From Actimicrobium sp047621665 (GTDB lineage Bacteria; Pseudomonadota; Gammaproteobacteria; Burkholderiales; Burkholderiaceae_D), in assembly GCA_047621665.1 (NCBI GenBank), contig JBLHMB010000046.1, forward strand, positions 1 to 29,240: a stretch of 29,240 bases of DNA. The letters run 5' to 3'. The notes beneath the pieces are model-generated. The model was not told the origin of the DNA. It saw only the letters and a list, made by a program, of their open reading frames with translations, and did no database searches. Numbering within the stretch: position 1 is the first letter of the stretch; every line of letters starts with the position of its first letter. Made by a program: the position numbers and the translations under genes. Shown piece by piece: positions 17,701 through 25,809 of the stretch.

Positions 17701-18285
17701 AACCCTGACGATAGTCAGGAAATACCGGTCATCGGACATTTGAAAAAACAACTGCTCCGGCATCCGGCGCGACTGATCGGCGGGCGTTACCGGGTCATCA
17801 GTTTTAGAGACATCAGTAGCAGCGGCGCCGGCAGTACCGGCAGCGATACCCTGCGCCACGAACTGGTCGCGCAGGATACCTGGTCGCCAGCGCAGCCGGT
17901 GATACGGGTACCGATTACACAGGTCGGGCTGAAATTTACCGATCACTTGCTGCGCGCGCCGCAGATTACCCGCGCCAGCGCACTACTCGACGCGCATAAC
18001 GCGCTGCTGACGCAACCGGTCGATCCGCTCAACGCCGACAAGATGATCCTCAGCTTTGCCGGCATCGGGCGCAATGCCACGCTCATTACCTATCGCGTGC
18101 TCAGTGCAGCGATCGCGCGTGGCGAGCTCACGGAAGAATCCCTGGACGCCGCGCTGGAGGCCGAAATCACATCCAACCACGTGCGGCGCGGACCGGACTA
18201 CCTCCACACGCAGGCACAACTGGCGCAACTGCGGGCTGCGCTGCTGGAACGCATTGCAGCGCGCACGCCGCCGCAGCAGGCATAA
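14764..18285 (+). CDS. Large protein with C-terminal tyrosine-phosphatase-like domain lacking the catalytic Cys (effector candidate)
   Basis: I do not recognise this 1173-residue protein as a whole. Residues 1-45 are rich in Ser, Pro, Ala and Thr with few charges, as in type III secretion signals. Residues about 50-330 are helical. A hydrophobic pair of segments (about 335-380) could be a membrane hairpin. Residues 400-700 are charged and helical. The C-terminal 260 residues resemble a protein tyrosine phosphatase: 'PINASGLP' (like the 'YINAS' strand), 'GGRYRVISF', then Ser1097-Phe-Ala-Gly-Ile-Gly-Arg1103 in place of Cys-x5-Arg, and 'VRRGPDYLHTQAQLAQL' (like the Q-loop region). The Cys is Ser and no WPD loop is visible, so it should be catalytically dead. 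ATG 14764 starts the protein-like sequence, but no ribosome site precedes it; the frame is open upstream to a TTG at 14665. No secretion genes are in the window. Confidence 0.75.
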   Translation: MITTSPAGAAPAIPQRSPVPSAGMVASMPPAANPTAGQPVTPFNNTMRKRIIRLFNTKLVPYQPARRFAADWPTAAGEICQSWIDTQIRHHVTTVSHVALSRMKALEFERKNLATIHQDQRLLPANATKGDYYQAEIEAFLAALGEQDPQPMLESFKLAGTGGLHRQYATIGATISNSLSVASLLSPDPVTKLALTCTRLLTQAGTSAAVIAAGPRRFRNACTEDIMPLGRAEASPAAKRAPNMLQASLGVMRTLKIKDLNKSLQQMQVAMQALERAKDGGSVNARRDTRQQLELAFARICHQLSVKEAYKTSSESAKIEFIGNLRYLLTSYTGSAAVLSAAMIAIMTPLFISAVVTGGLIAAATVLTVVMYLGYQLGTGPSRDGEEKAKRAIVALTKMLAVLGGENTDSTRHRGSAYADYLQDRKVPRFTQPAERKKIRDQALTRLQERLAAIAAMEPPNTGLDLAGNWTIYSRHINEAKAIAATAKQENRTGPECRQQLADHDRQFDDRHRHDLAARELIDTWKTPMRIRTDAASRIMKGKVAQSAKRLLKLRSADIAPAGPVRARHLELRTLAVEQQKQVLYEHLRDLFHLELAMQDLTLTEGTSVAPINLTRATERLAAITDEDVHQLFCGNAEEQVEAIKLSKELTAGESERYTHSNAGSAALGIALNIGVSGADVIVSFGKATQAYPTLDANDYKLISISQAGAQPGAHQSAGDRAAFQHREMRPLLAETELKEPAPECHLQLVLRGNVLQQDDKAVDAALQSLVEELGAIDVVPRTLRLTLQHASTPGSAVGSNAASAGSAQSEALIINLKPTSAFHRVQYKKNPFRQRLRHMRHQMAVIGRQTAMSIAGLPVQAFAQHRVRKVAATLAIAARSRNRAQVLLQPATFPPHEVPINASGLPCRENAHVVMVHTGTPDQAPHPIHAHQVRQQLRSDETYAAGQSPPAGSVDDFIVQGLTSGQGIFQFVSRSTHYNPDDSQEIPVIGHLKKQLLRHPARLIGGRYRVISFRDISSSGAGSTGSDTLRHELVAQDTWSPAQPVIRVPITQVGLKFTDHLLRAPQITRASALLDAHNALLTQPVDPLNADKMILSFAGIGRNATLITYRVLSAAIARGELTEESLDAALEAEITSNHVRRGPDYLHTQAQLAQLRAALLERIAARTPPQQA

Positions 18286-18435
18286 CCGGCCACCGTTTTT
18301 GATACCTGCCGATACGCTCATTGGTCCGCTCATTCACCGGGAATAATTATCAAAAAAACACCCGGCGCTAATCCGGAATACACTGCTTTGCCGCTATCCG
18401 CAGGCACGTCGCATCGACCCCGGAGATCTCTCACA

Positions 18436-19572
18436 GTGCCAACCTCACAATCCAACAACCGGCTGCGCACGGCGCTGCTTGCTGCCGCTGCCGCCGGATT
18501 ACATCTTGCCCCCGCTAGCGCAGCCACCGTCGCGCCCGTCGCGCCCGTCGAGCATGCATTCGTGATCCGCAATTTCAAGACCGAAAGCGGCGTCGTGCTG
18601 CCACAGGCACGCATCGTCTACGCCACCTACGGCAAGCTCAATGCCGCCGCAGACAATGCGATCCTGCTGCCGTCACACTACATGGCGACGTTTTCCGGGT
18701 ATGACTGGCTGATCGGGCCGGGCAAGGCACTGGACCCGGAGAAGCACTTCCTGATCAGTACTGAACTGTTCGGCAATGGCCGCTCTTCGTCACCGAGCAA
18801 CACGCCGGAACCGCTGCATGGACCGCGCTTCCCGATCACGACGATCCGCGACAATGTCCATGCCGTGCACCAGATGCTGTCCGAACAGTTGCGGATCACG
18901 CACCTGCGAAGCGTGATCGGGTTTTCGATGGGTGCGCAGCAGGCGTTTCAGTGGGCGGTCAGCTATCCCGATTTCATGGACAGCATTGTGGCTACCGCAG
19001 GCACCGCCAAAACCTATGGCCATGGCATCGTGCGTCTCGAAGGCCAGATCGCCGCACTCACCGCCGACGACGCGTTCAAGGCCGGCAACTACACGACACC
19101 ACCGGAAAAAGGTCTGCAGGCGTTCGCCGTGGTCTGGACCGGCTGGCTGTTTTCGCAGGAGTGGTGGCGTCGTGAACTCTGGCGCATCGATGCACCCGCC
19201 GACATCACGCTGGCCAAAGTCATCGAGAATTTCCGGACCGAATTCATTCCGGGGGCCGACGCCAACGACCTGATCCTGCAGATGCGCACCTGGCAGGAAC
19301 ACGATGTCGGTACCACAGCCCCATTCAACGGACAGGTCGAAGCCGCACTCGCCTCGATCAAGGTACCGGTGCTGTACATGCCGTCGGAAACCGATCTGTA
19401 TTTTCCGCTCGCCGATGCCCGCTACGAAGCCGGCTTTATTCCGGGTTGCACGCTATTGCCCATTCCGTCGTTATGGGGCCATCCGGCCGGTGCCGGCGCA
19501 AGCCCTGAAGATGCGGTATTTCTGAATCGCCATATCGCTGCATTTCTGCATCAAGCCGCGCCCCCGAAGTAG
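18436..19572 (+). CDS. Exported MetX-like alpha/beta-fold hydrolase or acyltransferase
   Basis: A 378-residue protein with the alpha/beta-hydrolase fold of the homoserine O-acetyltransferase (MetX) family. The triad can be placed: nucleophile Ser164 in 'GFSMGAQQAFQWA', Asp320 in 'PSETDLYFP' and His349 in 'LWGHPAGAG'. Family-typical 'LFGNGRSSSPSNTPEPLHGPRFP' occurs earlier. Start GTG 18436 has GGAGA 9 nt upstream; it gives a clean signal peptide (basic N-terminus, Ala/Leu core, cleavage expected after 'ASA'). Export to the periplasm makes a methionine-biosynthesis role unlikely; a hydrolase or acyltransferase with another substrate is more probable. It lies 150 nt after the large gene, same strand. 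Confidence 0.85.
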   Translation: MPTSQSNNRLRTALLAAAAAGLHLAPASAATVAPVAPVEHAFVIRNFKTESGVVLPQARIVYATYGKLNAAADNAILLPSHYMATFSGYDWLIGPGKALDPEKHFLISTELFGNGRSSSPSNTPEPLHGPRFPITTIRDNVHAVHQMLSEQLRITHLRSVIGFSMGAQQAFQWAVSYPDFMDSIVATAGTAKTYGHGIVRLEGQIAALTADDAFKAGNYTTPPEKGLQAFAVVWTGWLFSQEWWRRELWRIDAPADITLAKVIENFRTEFIPGADANDLILQMRTWQEHDVGTTAPFNGQVEAALASIKVPVLYMPSETDLYFPLADARYEAGFIPGCTLLPIPSLWGHPAGAGASPEDAVFLNRHIAAFLHQAAPPK

Positions 19573-19752
19573 TCAGCCACGGCAATTTTTATCGTGACAG
19601 GAGGCCCGCGCCGCTGCGGCGGGCCGGACCGGACCCGCATCCGGAAGCAGCGGGCGCCATTGCGCGACGCGCAGCTGGCACGGATTGCGGCGCGGGCACC
19701 GGCGAGCCAAGTATAATCAGGCCTCCTTTTCCTCCTATTGGCCGCGCCCGTC
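19573..19752. promoter_or_regulatory. Spacer with leuS promoter (-10 at 19712-19717)
   Basis: A perfect TATAAT lies 35 nt before the leuS ATG. The best -35 look-alike (TTGCGG, 19685-19690) is 21 nt away, too far, so the -35 is weak. A GC hairpin with 7-bp outer arms (GGCCCGC / GCGGGCC, 19603-19625) lies upstream; it has no T-run, so it is a doubtful terminator for the MetX-like gene. Confidence 0.5.
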
Positions 19753-22404
19753 ATGCAAGACAAATACAACCACGCCGAGATCGAAAAATCAGCGCAAGAC
19801 CACTGGCAAGCGACCGACGCCTACAAGGCCGTCGAACACGCAAAGGACCAGCACGGTAACGACAAGAAAAAATTCTACGCCTGCTCGATGCTGCCCTACC
19901 CGTCCGGCAAGCTGCACATGGGCCATGTGCGCAATTACACGATCAACGACGTGATGTATCGCCACCTGCGCATGAACGGCTACAACGTCCTGATGCCAAT
20001 GGGCTGGGATGCGTTCGGGATGCCGGCCGAAAACGCCGCGATGGCCAACAACGTGCCACCGGCGCAATGGACCTACGCCAATATCGCGCACATGAAACAG
20101 CAGATGCAGGCCATGGGCCTGGCCATCGACTGGTCGCGCGAGATGACCGCCTGCAAGCCGGACTACTACAAATGGAACCAGTGGATGTTCCTGAAGATGC
20201 TCGAAAAAGGCATCGTCTACAAGAAGACCGGGACCGTCAACTGGGACCCGATCGACCAGACCGTGCTGGCCAACGAGCAGGTGGTCGATGGCCGCGGCTG
20301 GCGTTCCGGTGCGCTGATCGAGAAGCGCGAAATCCCGATGTACTACGCCCGCATCACCGACTACGCCGAAGAATTGCTCGACCATGTCGACAACAAATTG
20401 CCCGGCTGGCCCGAGCGCGTGCGCACGATGCAAGCCAACTGGATCGGCAAATCGACCGGCGTGCGCTTTGCCTTCACGCACACCATCGCCGATGGCGAGA
20501 CCCTGATCGACGACGGTAAACTCTGGGTTTTCACGACCCGTCCCGACACGATCAAGGGCGTGACGTTTTGCGCGGTCGCACCGGAACATCCGCTGGCCAC
20601 GTTCGCCGCGCGCAACAACCCTGAACTGGCTGCCTTCAATGCCGAGTGCAAGCTCGGCAGCGTCATCGAAGCCGACATGGCGACAATGGAAAAGAAAGGC
20701 ATGCCGACCGGACTGGTCGTGTCACATCCGATCACCGGTCGCCAGATCGAAGTCTGGGTCGGGAATTATGTGCTGATGACCTACGGCGACGGTGCCGTGA
20801 TGGGCGTGCCGGCGCATGACGAACGTGACTTTGCGTTCGCGCAAAAATATCTGCTGCCGATCGAACCGGTCATTGCCGTCGAAGGCAAAGTCTTCAACAC
20901 CGACCAATGGCACGACTGGTACGCCGACAAGGAAAACGGTCGCTGCATCAACTCCGGCCGCTTCGACGGCATGGGCTTTGCCGAAGCGGTCGACGCAGTC
21001 GCAACAGTCGTCGCCGAACTCGGCCTCGGCGAGAAGAAAATTACCTATCGCCTGCGCGACTGGGGCATTTCGCGCCAGCGTTATTGGGGCACGCCGATCC
21101 CTATCATCCATTGCGACAGCTGCGGTGCGGTGCCGGTACCCGAAAAAGATTTGCCGGTCGTGCTGCCGGAAGATTGCGTGCCGGACGGCACCGGCAATCC
21201 GCTCAACAAACATGAAAAATTCCTGCATGTCGATTGCCCGACCTGCGGCAAAGCGGCGCGCCGCGAGACCGACACGATGGATACCTTCGTCGATTCGTCG
21301 TGGTATTACATGCGCTATTGCTCGCCGGGCAGCACCGAATCGATGGTCGATGCGCGCAATGATTACTGGATGCCGATGGACCAGTACATCGGTGGCATCG
21401 AACATGCGGTCATGCATTTGCTGTACGCGCGCTTCTGGACCAAGGTCATGCGCGACTTCGGCCTGATCAACTTCGACGAGCCCTTCACCAACCTGCTCAC
21501 GCAGGGCATGGTGCTCAACGAAACCTATTTCCGCGAAGACGCCGCCGGCAAGAAGACCTGGTTCAATCCGGAAGACGTGGCTCTGACGCTGGACGACAAG
21601 GGCCGGCCACTGGCGGCCACACTGAAAAAAGATGGCGCTGCCGTCCACATCGGTGGCACCGAAAAAATGTCGAAGTCGAAGAACAACGGCATTGATCCGC
21701 AAGCGCAAATCGATTTGTACGGCGCCGACACCGCGCGCCTGTTCACGATGTTTGCCTCGCCACCGGAACAGACGCTGGAATGGTCCGGCACTGGCGTCGA
21801 GGGGGCCAACCGTTTCCTGCGCCGGGTCTGGGCGTTCGGCTTCGCGCAATCCGGCCGCATCGAAAAATCCGCTGCGCTGAAACTGGTGGTGGCTGATCTG
21901 GGCGAAGCGCAGCGCACGCTGCGCCGCGAAGTCCACAAGATCCTGCATCAGGCCGATCACGACATCAAGCGCATCCAGTACAACACCGTCGTGTCGGCTT
22001 GCATGAAGATGCTCAACACGCTCGAAGCAGCCAAGCTTGATGACTCGAAAGCGTCCGACGCGGTCATTACCGAAGGCTTTTCGGTGTTCCTGCGCGTGCT
22101 GTATCCGATCGCGCCGCATATCACCTTCACGTTATGGCAGCAGCTCGGTTACGCCATGGTCCATGGTGACCTGCTCGACGCGGCCTGGCCACAAGTCGAT
22201 CCGGTGGCGCTGGAACAAGCCGACATCGAAATGATGATTCAGGTCAATGGCAAACTGCGTGGCAGCATCACTGTCGCCAAAGGTGCCGACAAGGCCAGCA
22301 TCGAAGCAGCGGCACTGGCCAACGAAAACGTGCAGAAATTCCTTGAAGGGCCGCCGAAAAAAATCATCGTCGTGCCCGGCAAACTGATCAACATTGTGGT
22401 CTGA
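19753..22404 (+). CDS. leuS: Leucyl-tRNA synthetase
   Basis: An 883-residue class I aminoacyl-tRNA synthetase, which attaches leucine to tRNA-Leu. The HIGH-type motif is 'HMGH' (residues 55-58, in 'PYPSGKLHMGHVRNY') and the KMSKS motif is at 638-642. The CP1 editing domain (about 225-420) includes 'FTTRPDT' and 'GVPAHDERD', whose Asp is needed for editing of mischarged tRNA. The C-terminal anticodon-binding domain ends 'IIVVPGKLINIVV'. The length is normal for bacterial LeuRS. ATG 19753 begins 'MQDKYNHAEIE', the usual N-terminus; the open frame extends 5 codons further back. It heads a co-directional block with lptE and holA. Confidence 0.98.
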   Translation: MQDKYNHAEIEKSAQDHWQATDAYKAVEHAKDQHGNDKKKFYACSMLPYPSGKLHMGHVRNYTINDVMYRHLRMNGYNVLMPMGWDAFGMPAENAAMANNVPPAQWTYANIAHMKQQMQAMGLAIDWSREMTACKPDYYKWNQWMFLKMLEKGIVYKKTGTVNWDPIDQTVLANEQVVDGRGWRSGALIEKREIPMYYARITDYAEELLDHVDNKLPGWPERVRTMQANWIGKSTGVRFAFTHTIADGETLIDDGKLWVFTTRPDTIKGVTFCAVAPEHPLATFAARNNPELAAFNAECKLGSVIEADMATMEKKGMPTGLVVSHPITGRQIEVWVGNYVLMTYGDGAVMGVPAHDERDFAFAQKYLLPIEPVIAVEGKVFNTDQWHDWYADKENGRCINSGRFDGMGFAEAVDAVATVVAELGLGEKKITYRLRDWGISRQRYWGTPIPIIHCDSCGAVPVPEKDLPVVLPEDCVPDGTGNPLNKHEKFLHVDCPTCGKAARRETDTMDTFVDSSWYYMRYCSPGSTESMVDARNDYWMPMDQYIGGIEHAVMHLLYARFWTKVMRDFGLINFDEPFTNLLTQGMVLNETYFREDAAGKKTWFNPEDVALTLDDKGRPLAATLKKDGAAVHIGGTEKMSKSKNNGIDPQAQIDLYGADTARLFTMFASPPEQTLEWSGTGVEGANRFLRRVWAFGFAQSGRIEKSAALKLVVADLGEAQRTLRREVHKILHQADHDIKRIQYNTVVSACMKMLNTLEAAKLDDSKASDAVITEGFSVFLRVLYPIAPHITFTLWQQLGYAMVHGDLLDAAWPQVDPVALEQADIEMMIQVNGKLRGSITVAKGADKASIEAAALANENVQKFLEGPPKKIIVVPGKLINIVV

Positions 22405-22431
22405 CCTGACAGCGCAAAGGACAACCTGCCC

Positions 22432-22950
22432 ATGAATCAACACACTTCACGACGGTCCTTTCTGGCCTATGGCGCCGCTTCCGCGGCGCTGCTGGCGCTG
22501 TCGGCCTGCGGCTTCAAGCTGCGCGGCTCCGACGGTAGCGCGCTGCTGCCGTTCAAGACGATGGTGATCGGCTTTGCCGATACCTCGCCGCTCGGTGCCG
22601 AACTGCGGCGCTATATCCGCGCCTACGGCACCACCGTCATCACCGATTCGAAAGTGGCCGATGCCACCCTCGACGTGCTGTCCGAAACCCGCGAAAAAGT
22701 CATCCTGTCCCTCAACAGTGCCGGCCGGGTGCGCGAATACACGCTGTTTTACAAGTTCCGTTTCAAGGTCCGGGATAACAATGGCAAGCAATTGCTGGAG
22801 CCGACCGATATCGTGCTTAAGCGCGATATCAGCTTCAACGAGTCGGCCGTGCTGGCCAAGGAAGCCGAAGAAGGCTTGCTGTACCGCGACATGCAAAGCG
22901 ATCTGGTGCAGCAAATCCTGCGCCGGCTGTCGGCCCTGAAACCGGACTGA
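22432..22950 (+). CDS. lptE: LPS-assembly lipoprotein LptE
   Basis: A 172-residue outer-membrane lipoprotein that plugs the LptD barrel and helps deliver lipopolysaccharide to the cell surface. It has a twin-arginine-like 'RRSFLAYGAAS' signal start and a lipobox 'LSAC' with Cys26 as the lipidated residue, followed by 'GFKLRG', the standard LptE opening. The C-terminus 'LYRDMQSDLVQQILRRLSAL' is also characteristic. AAAGGA lies about 12 nt upstream of the ATG. It sits between leuS and holA, the conserved order in proteobacteria, with 27 nt and 8 nt spacers. Confidence 0.95.
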   Translation: MNQHTSRRSFLAYGAASAALLALSACGFKLRGSDGSALLPFKTMVIGFADTSPLGAELRRYIRAYGTTVITDSKVADATLDVLSETREKVILSLNSAGRVREYTLFYKFRFKVRDNNGKQLLEPTDIVLKRDISFNESAVLAKEAEEGLLYRDMQSDLVQQILRRLSALKPD

Positions 22951-22958
22951 TCCAGACC

Positions 22959-23978
22959 ATGCAACTGCGCGCCGACGCCCTCGATGCCCACCTCGGCAAA
23001 CCGCTGGCGCCGCTGTACGTCATCAGCAGCGACGAGCATTTGCTGGCGCTCGAAGCAGCGGACAAAATCCGCAAGGTCGCGCGCGCGCAGGGACTGTCCG
23101 AGCGCGAGGTCTTGCAGGTCGACCGCAGTTTCAAGTGGGGCGAACTGAGCGCGGCCAATAACGAGCAATCGCTGTTCGGCGACCGCAAGCTGATCGAATT
23201 GCGTCTACCGACCGGCAAGCCGGGCAAGGAAGGCGGCCAGGCGTTGCAGCAGTACGCGGCCAGCCCGAATCCCGACAATGTCACGCTGATCAGCTTGCCC
23301 AAGCTGGACTGGGCTACCGCCAAAGCAGCCTGGGTCGGGACTCTGCAAAAAAGCGCGGTGTATATCGAGATCGCGCTGATCGAGCGCAACCAGTTACCGG
23401 GCTGGATCAGCACGCGACTGGCGGCGCAACATCAGAGCGCCGAACGCGAAGCGATCAGTTTCATCGCCGAGCGGGTCGAAGGCAATCTGCTGGCTGCGCA
23501 TCAGGAAATCCAGAAGCTCGGTCTGTTGCATGGCGACGGCAAACTGAGCTTCGAGCAAGTCCATGATGCGGTGCTCAATGTCGCCCGCTACGACGTCTTC
23601 AAGCTCAATGAAGCGATGCTGGCCGGGGATGCTGCGCGACTGGTGCGCATGCTCGATGGCTTGCAGGGCGAGGGCGAAGCGCTGCCGCTGGTGTTGTGGG
23701 CGGTGGGCGAAGAAATCCGCACGCTGCTCAAGATCAAGGCAGCCATGGAACAAGGTCAGTCGGCCGGCGCATTGCTCAAGCAATACCGTATCTGGGGCCC
23801 GCGTGAAAAACTGATGGAACCGGCCTTGCGCCGCCTGTCGATGGCCACGCTGGAAGCCGCCGTGCAGCAAGCTGCGCAAGTCGATCGGCTGGTCAAAGGT
23901 TTGCGCGCACCGGCACTGGCCGGCGATGCGTGGGACGCGATGCGGCAACTGGCGCTGAACGTTGCGCGCGGTCGCTGA
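22959..23978 (+). CDS. holA: DNA polymerase III subunit delta
   Basis: A 339-residue clamp-loader subunit that opens the beta sliding clamp. The sequence has the HolA layout: an N-terminal AAA-like part ('LAPLYVISSDEHLLALEAADKIRKVA'), 'SLFGDRKLIELRLPTGKPGKEGGQAL', the lid region 'AISFIAERVEGNLLAAHQEIQKLGLL', 'YDVFKLNEAMLAGDAARLVRMLDGLQGEGE', and the C-terminal oligomerisation part 'LVKGLRAPALAGDAWDAMRQLAL'. Length is normal. It starts 8 nt after the lptE stop, so translation is probably coupled. Confidence 0.96.
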   Translation: MQLRADALDAHLGKPLAPLYVISSDEHLLALEAADKIRKVARAQGLSEREVLQVDRSFKWGELSAANNEQSLFGDRKLIELRLPTGKPGKEGGQALQQYAASPNPDNVTLISLPKLDWATAKAAWVGTLQKSAVYIEIALIERNQLPGWISTRLAAQHQSAEREAISFIAERVEGNLLAAHQEIQKLGLLHGDGKLSFEQVHDAVLNVARYDVFKLNEAMLAGDAARLVRMLDGLQGEGEALPLVLWAVGEEIRTLLKIKAAMEQGQSAGALLKQYRIWGPREKLMEPALRRLSMATLEAAVQQAAQVDRLVKGLRAPALAGDAWDAMRQLALNVARGR

Positions 23979-24011
23979 CTGACCACTTTACTGAAGGCAA
24001 TTGGAAACAAC

Positions 24012-25328
24012 ATGACCACCACCGCAACGATAACGACAACGGCGACCACCGCAACAACGACGGTCGCCGACACCATCATCGCGCTCGGCAAGAACGCCCG
24101 GCGCGCCTCGCGCGCAATGGCCAAAGCCTCGACCGCCACGCGCAATCAGGCACTGCGACTGATCGCTGCCGCCATCCGCCGCGAAGCCGCTGCGCTGACT
24201 GCCGCCAACCAGCGCGACTTGCAAGCCGCGGCTGCCAGCGGCATGGATGCCGCGATGCTGGACCGCCTTGCGCTATCAGAAAAATCGATTGCCGGCATGG
24301 CCGAAGGACTCGAACAGGTCGCCGCCCTGCCCGATCCGATCGGTGAAATCTCGAACATGAAGTTCCGTCCCAGCGGCATCCAGGTCGGCCAGATGCGCGT
24401 GCCATTGGGCGTCATCGGCATCATCTACGAAGCCCGTCCGAACGTCACGATTGACGCCGCCGGCCTGTGCATCAAGAGCGGCAATGCGACCATTCTGCGC
24501 GGCGGTTCGGAAGCCATCCATTGCAATCGCGCGCTGGCCATCCTGGTTGCAGAAGGACTGGCCGGTGCCGGTTTGCCGGCCGACGCGGTGCAGGTCGTCG
24601 ACACCACCGACCGCGCTGCAGTCGGCGCAATGATCACGCTGCCGGAATACATCGACGTCATCGTGCCGCGCGGCGGCAAGGGCCTGATCGAGCGGCTGAT
24701 GCGCGAAGCGACGGTACCGATGATCAAACACCTCGATGGCATTTGCCATGTCTACATCGATGACAAGGCCGATCTGACCAAAGCCGTCGATATCGCCTTC
24801 AATGCCAAATGCCATCGCTACGGCACCTGCAACACGATGGAAACCCTGCTGGTGGCCAGCGGGATTGCCGCACAAGTCTTGCCGCTACTGGCTGAACGTT
24901 ATGCCAGCCAGCAAGTCGAACTGCGGGCTGATGCGCATGCGCAGGTAATCCTGGCTGAGGCCGGTTATCCGCACCTGAGCGAAGCTACCGAAGCCGACTG
25001 GCACACCGAATATCTGGCGCCGATTCTGGCAGTCAAGATCGTCGCCGGTCTGGACGAAGCGATTGATCACATCAACACGTATTCATCGCAACACACCGAT
25101 GCGATCGTCACCGAGGATTACAGTCGCACGATGCGCTTTTTGCGCGAAGTCGATTCGGCCTCGGTGATGGTCAATGCCTCCACCCGTTTTGCCGATGGTT
25201 TCGAATACGGCCTCGGTGCCGAAATCGGTATCTCGAACGATAAACTGCACGCGCGTGGCCCGGTCGGACTGGAAGGACTGACCTCATTGAAATACGTCGT
25301 ATTCGGCCACGGCGAAGTACGCCAATAA
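24012..25328 (+). CDS. proA: Glutamate-5-semialdehyde dehydrogenase (gamma-glutamyl phosphate reductase)
   Basis: A 438-residue enzyme of the second step of proline biosynthesis, reducing gamma-glutamyl phosphate with NADPH. Catalytic Cys273 lies in 'YGTCNTMETLL'. Other family blocks are 'RVPLGVIGIIYEARPNVTIDAAGLCIKSGNATILRGG', 'VIVPRGGKGLI' and 'EYGLGAEIGISNDKLHARGPVGLEGLTS'. The N-terminus begins with an unusual Thr/Ala-rich tract (residues 2-17) before the conserved 'IIALGKNARRAS'. GGAA lies about 8 nt before the ATG. It is the fourth co-directional gene after leuS; proB is not in the window. Confidence 0.97.
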   Translation: MTTTATITTTATTATTTVADTIIALGKNARRASRAMAKASTATRNQALRLIAAAIRREAAALTAANQRDLQAAAASGMDAAMLDRLALSEKSIAGMAEGLEQVAALPDPIGEISNMKFRPSGIQVGQMRVPLGVIGIIYEARPNVTIDAAGLCIKSGNATILRGGSEAIHCNRALAILVAEGLAGAGLPADAVQVVDTTDRAAVGAMITLPEYIDVIVPRGGKGLIERLMREATVPMIKHLDGICHVYIDDKADLTKAVDIAFNAKCHRYGTCNTMETLLVASGIAAQVLPLLAERYASQQVELRADAHAQVILAEAGYPHLSEATEADWHTEYLAPILAVKIVAGLDEAIDHINTYSSQHTDAIVTEDYSRTMRFLREVDSASVMVNASTRFADGFEYGLGAEIGISNDKLHARGPVGLEGLTSLKYVVFGHGEVRQ

Positions 25329-25364
25329 CGCACTCCTGCGCACCATCACTCTCAAGGAATCACC

Positions 25365-25787
25365 ATGCTCTGGATTAAAACGCTGCACATTGTCTTCATC
25401 ACTTCCTGGTTCGCCGGGCTGTTCTACCTGCCGCGACTTTTTGTCAATCTGGCCGATGTAAAAGACGTCGCTACCACCGAACGGCTGCTGATGATGGCGC
25501 GCAAGCTGTACCGTTTCACGACGATCCTGATGATTCCGGCGCTCATCCTCGGCCTCGTGCTATGGCTGTATTACCGCATCGGCATGGGACCGGGCAATGG
25601 CTGGATGCACGCCAAATTGCTGTTCGTGATCCTGGCCATCGGCTACCACCACGCCTGCGGTTCGATGCTGAAAAAATTCGAAAACGGCGTCAACAAGCGT
25701 GGCCATGTGTTTTACCGCTGGTTCAATGAAGTCCCGGTCGTGCTGTTGCTGGTGATCGTGGCGCTGGTCATTGTTAAACCATTCTGA
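25365..25787 (+). CDS. hemJ: HemJ-like membrane protein (protoporphyrinogen IX oxidase family, CopD-like)
   Basis: A 140-residue integral-membrane protein with about four helices. It matches the HemJ/UPF0093 pattern: His8 in the first helix, 'SWFAGLFYLPRLF' with Arg24, 'GWMHAKLLFVILAIGYHHACG', and 'RWFNEVPVVLLLVIVALVIVKPF'. HemJ oxidises protoporphyrinogen IX to protoporphyrin IX in heme synthesis in bacteria without HemG or HemY. AAGGA lies about 8 nt before ATG 25365. It is often labelled only 'CopD family protein'. The assignment is good at family level; activity depends on whether another oxidase is present in the genome. Confidence 0.8.
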   Translation: MLWIKTLHIVFITSWFAGLFYLPRLFVNLADVKDVATTERLLMMARKLYRFTTILMIPALILGLVLWLYYRIGMGPGNGWMHAKLLFVILAIGYHHACGSMLKKFENGVNKRGHVFYRWFNEVPVVLLLVIVALVIVKPF

Positions 25788-25809
25788 CCGACCTGAAAAC
25801 GGAGCCGTC

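Noticed and set aside
20722..22119. 465-residue minus-strand frame
   Set aside because: Antisense to leuS, rich in Arg, His, Asp and Val with no domain signature.
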